This document shows, one piece after another, positions 60,951 to 64,000 of a stretch of 64,000 nt of DNA. Positions within the stretch are counted from its first letter, which is position 1. Each line of letters opens with the position of its first letter. The translations under genes and the position numbers were made by a program. The notes below the pieces were generated by a model. The model saw nothing but the letters and a program-made list of their open reading frames with translations. It ran no database searches and had not been told where the DNA came from. This DNA is from Ptiloglossa arizonensis (lineage: Eukaryota > Arthropoda > Insecta > Hymenoptera > Colletidae), in NCBI RefSeq assembly GCF_051014685.1, contig NC_135052.1:5547105-5611104 (forward strand). Reading direction: 5' to 3'.

Positions 60951-63900
60951 GCTTAAACAAATATCGATCCCAGTACCGAACGAAAGTATCGAAATAAAGT
61001 TCCGAGATAAAAGATTTCGTCTCGAGACGAAAGATTTAAATTTAACTTTATAGATTCTTTTACAACGACTCAGAATTAGACCAAGAAGGATACAGTAATT
61101 TCTGTATCCTTCCATTTTGCTTTTCTACGCTATATCCTGAAACGAATAGAAATAAAATAAAACAAATGTATTAAATTCTATTCGAGACACTTGTAACTAG
61201 AGATAAAAAGTTCGAGGAGAAGTTGGGTAAAGTCGACGACAGAAAACGTTGTTCGACGATCGCGAAGACTCGAAGCGTTTCGAACACGTCGCTAGAAGCG
61301 ACCGAACCGGTAGAAATTATCCAAGGAGCGAGGGGACTCTTGGAAGTTCCAGCTAACTTCCAAGTCGATTCTCTCGTTCTCTCGACCTTACAATTAACGG
61401 TGAGATTCATCCAGCAAGGTGTTTCAAAAATCCAATCGACGCAAAGACCGAGCTGAACATCGACAGATGGGTAACAAACGACTTCGCGACTCGGTGAAAT
61501 TCGTGGTGCGATCGTCGTCTTCTCTTTTCCTGCTCCGATTCCTTGGTCGACGGACCAGGAAGCGAGGGGGCGTAATAAATTGTGCGTCGCGTTTAATTAT
61601 TACGTGCTGGCGCACCCGCATGGCTGCGACGTGGTCGAACACCGGTGGTGGGGGAAACCAGACGTTGGCCAATCGCGTCGTGTTGGTCGAGGCTTTTTCA
61701 CCATGGACCCGCAACGAACAACCGTCACAATGCCCCGTAATCAGAATACAAGTCGTTCGGTTCTTGCTTTCGTATCAAGAATGCGTCCCCTACGAGATCC
61801 ACCGTCACGACTATTCCTACTGTGAAATCGTCATTTTTTTCTTCTTCTTTTCAACGTATCTACTCGAAGGGAGGCTCGAGTTCGCACGATTTCAATTTTC
61901 AAGCAATGGAGGGGTTGGTCCGTGCAACGCGTTGTCAGCGTGTAACCCGCCAATGTCTTGTTCCACGTTGACGCGGTTACGGGACGTTGCATTATGCAAC
62001 AGTAAGTGGCGTTTTCCTACGGGTGGAATGCCATTATGTCATGTTAGTAACGCCGAGGAAATGATAATCGCGCCGCGTTGGTAGACGAACGTGGTGAGCG
62101 ATCGAGGACGAAGAGAGAGCTCTCCGGTTATTGGTCAACCCCTTCGGTGCAATTCCGAGAGCATCCAACGAAGACTATTTAAGGAACACGGAACGAGGCT
62201 CGCCCTACTGTTCCTACGCCGATAATTGTGGGTTATTATCGGTCTTTCTGTTCCGGTGAGCCCCAACGACCCAGCGAGATGAACTCTTCTCTGGTACGAG
62301 CGAATCGGAGACTTGTGATTTTTAACCGAGTGGTCGGTCTTAAGTAAACACGACCGAGTCTTACGAAAATATTACTGCTGTCCGTGACGCAAGTATTCGG
62401 AACTAGTATTAGAAACTAGTGTTAGGAACTAGTATTAAGAGCTCTAGAAAAAACTCTTGGCGTTTAATCGGTGAATTGGAACCAAGTTTCCTAAATTGTA
62501 ATTGCGAAGAGGATCACTTGTCGCGAACTTGGAGTCCGTATGTTGAAAAGAAGATCGAATAGAAAATATCGCGTATTTTTCATTCTTTACCGAGCACGCT
62601 TTATTAACGTACAAATTGACTATTTTGTACGATGGATAAATCTTTCGTATGGAACGTTGAGCGATTCGCTTAGCTCGTGACCCATTGACGGATGGGTCAC
62701 TCTCGCTTTGGGAAGCTCTGGATCAGATCTCGTCTCTCTGTTTCTCCCGTGGTGTTTTTACACGATGGACATCGAACGAACCAGTTTGCTTATTTTCGTA
62801 ACGAGTCTCGGCTCTCGTACCGTACGCGGCAATGAACGCTTTCGGTAAACTGCTCGATCGCGAGCTGTTGGGCAAACAAATCCACAGATAAGTCCGATCG
62901 TCACGCGGAGGCGGAAGGAGCGTCTCGGCGATTAGCCCCCGGAATTCTTGGGTAATCGCGGTTAGTTTCTTTCGATGGTCGTGCTTTTCTCGAGATAATG
63001 TCGAATTGGTTCGGCGAGCAGTAGCCGGCCGGAGCCGACTTCCGCCATCACCAATTAGTACCGAGAATCCGTGATTCGGCTTCCGTCGCGATAAAAAGGC
63101 TATCGATCATCGAATATAAATAAAACCGTTTTCTTTCCGTTTATCTGCGCTCTCGGCGTCTCGGACCGTACCCTTTTCTGCCGTTATCGGTGCCGTTCAC
63201 CCGTTTTTCCTGGAATCGGTCGCGTATCGGTGCGAAGAAAAAATCGAACGATCGGCGCCAGCCAGAAGGATCGTGCTGCCGGGCTCACGCGACCGAAACG
63301 ATCGCAATACGTCTCGCGTTTAAAAAGAACTAAGTACATACACCGATTTAAACTGTACACCTTGTCTCCGTACATTATTTACAACCGTTCCTTTTCAACC
63401 GAGAACCCTTTTGAACGAGATTTTTTTCACGCGTTCAAGATTCATTGATCGGTGGGCTGTTTCAGAAGTAAAAAAAAAAAAAAAACAAACGTGGATATAT
63501 CGTAGAAACAATAGTACGCATCGAAGAGATAAGTGGAATATTTATTCCGGTATGAAAATCGATTGGATTTTCCGCGCGTTGAAGCGATTTTGGCGCTCAT
63601 AGCGACGATGTGGGAGCTAGAATCGCGCGGGAATTTTGGAGCAGGGGGAAAGTATTTCGTTCTTTTCGAGGCTTACGCGAGTTTACGAGAATTCGGTTAG
63701 CGTGGATCGTGCGTCGAACGCCTATGTGCGTGCGCGGAATACGCGTAACGTACGCGACTCTGGGATTTCCGCACACAGCGCGTGCCAAGGTGTCGAATCT
63801 TGGCACAGAAAGAGTGGGTATTGTATACGCGTAAGTGGAAGAACACTTGTTACACCGTGGACACATTGTTGTTCTTAATTCTATTTTTTCTTCGTCTAAA

Positions 63901-64000
63901 TTCTATTTTTTCCGCATCTAAATACGACGAGAGTAGAGACACGAACTGTAAAGAAAATTTATCAAATTTGAATCACTTCAGTCCCCTGACGTTTTACTCT
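60951..64000. other. No gene recognised at the window end
   Basis: 61.4-62.1 kb carries a 221-codon plus-strand ORF (61419-62084) with a poly-Phe run from a CTT tract and competing antisense ORFs; it is not convincing. A short GGAACTAGTATTAG-type triplet repeat lies at 62399-62438. 62.7-63.9 kb is CpG-rich and might hold a promoter, but no exon is supported. Confidence 0.35.

Noticed and set aside
61419..62084. 221-codon plus-strand ORF
   Set aside because: Includes a poly-Phe run from a CTT tract, no motif, and antisense ORFs overlap it.

Overview
The window is eukaryotic and looks like insect nuclear DNA. It has small GT-AG introns (about 60-100 bp inside genes), AATAAA/ATTAAA-type poly(A) signals, frequent CpG/TCGA words, and protein families with clear insect versions: Ajuba/jub, an Ance-type ACE homologue and FAM210. 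Mariner-like short inverted-repeat elements are common. A hymenopteran (bee, ant or wasp) is the best guess, but that is inference; nothing here fixes the species.

The first 17 kb hold almost all the recognisable genes. In order they are: the 3' part of a CCDC113/CCDC96-family ciliary coiled-coil gene (+, 112-3275; its introns are full of inverted repeats); a complete 13-exon ACE-like gene (+, 4554-7879) whose zinc motif reads H-E-I-A-R instead of H-E-x-x-H; a 3-exon FAM210-type mitochondrial protein (+, 8513-9290); a two-exon 51-residue ORF 49 nt further on (+, 9340-9749), possibly on the same mRNA; and, converging on them, a 6-exon jub gene (-, 16749 to 11265; 883 aa, three LIM domains). 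The deduced introns keep frame, and the assembled coding lengths are multiples of three.

From about 17 kb to the end the window is gene-poor. The one exon-like segment with good support is 49336-49553 (+). It is Ser/Pro-rich, ends in a consensus donor and could be the first coding exon of a gene that continues beyond the window. The rest is probably intergenic or intronic DNA. It holds a decayed R1-like non-LTR retrotransposon fragment (about 23.3-24.3 kb), a possible Penelope-like GIY-YIG fragment (about 27.0-27.3 kb), several short TIR elements (22.3, 33.1, 35.3, 38.7, 42.1 and 60.8 kb) and many tandem arrays. The most ordered arrays are a 104/115-bp array with a dimeric higher-order pattern (53.1-54.8 kb) and an exactly 76-bp-periodic array interrupted by a dispersed repeat (58.6-59.4 kb).

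The neighbouring genes do not form an obvious pathway: cilium/flagellum, peptidase-like, mitochondrial and Hippo/junction signalling. I see no prokaryote-style defence or biosynthetic system. The most notable points are the degenerate ACE active site, the candidate dicistronic small ORF, the hairpin-rich introns of the CCDC113-like gene, and the higher-order satellite. All exon boundaries were read by eye from frame, homology and splice signals; no search was run.
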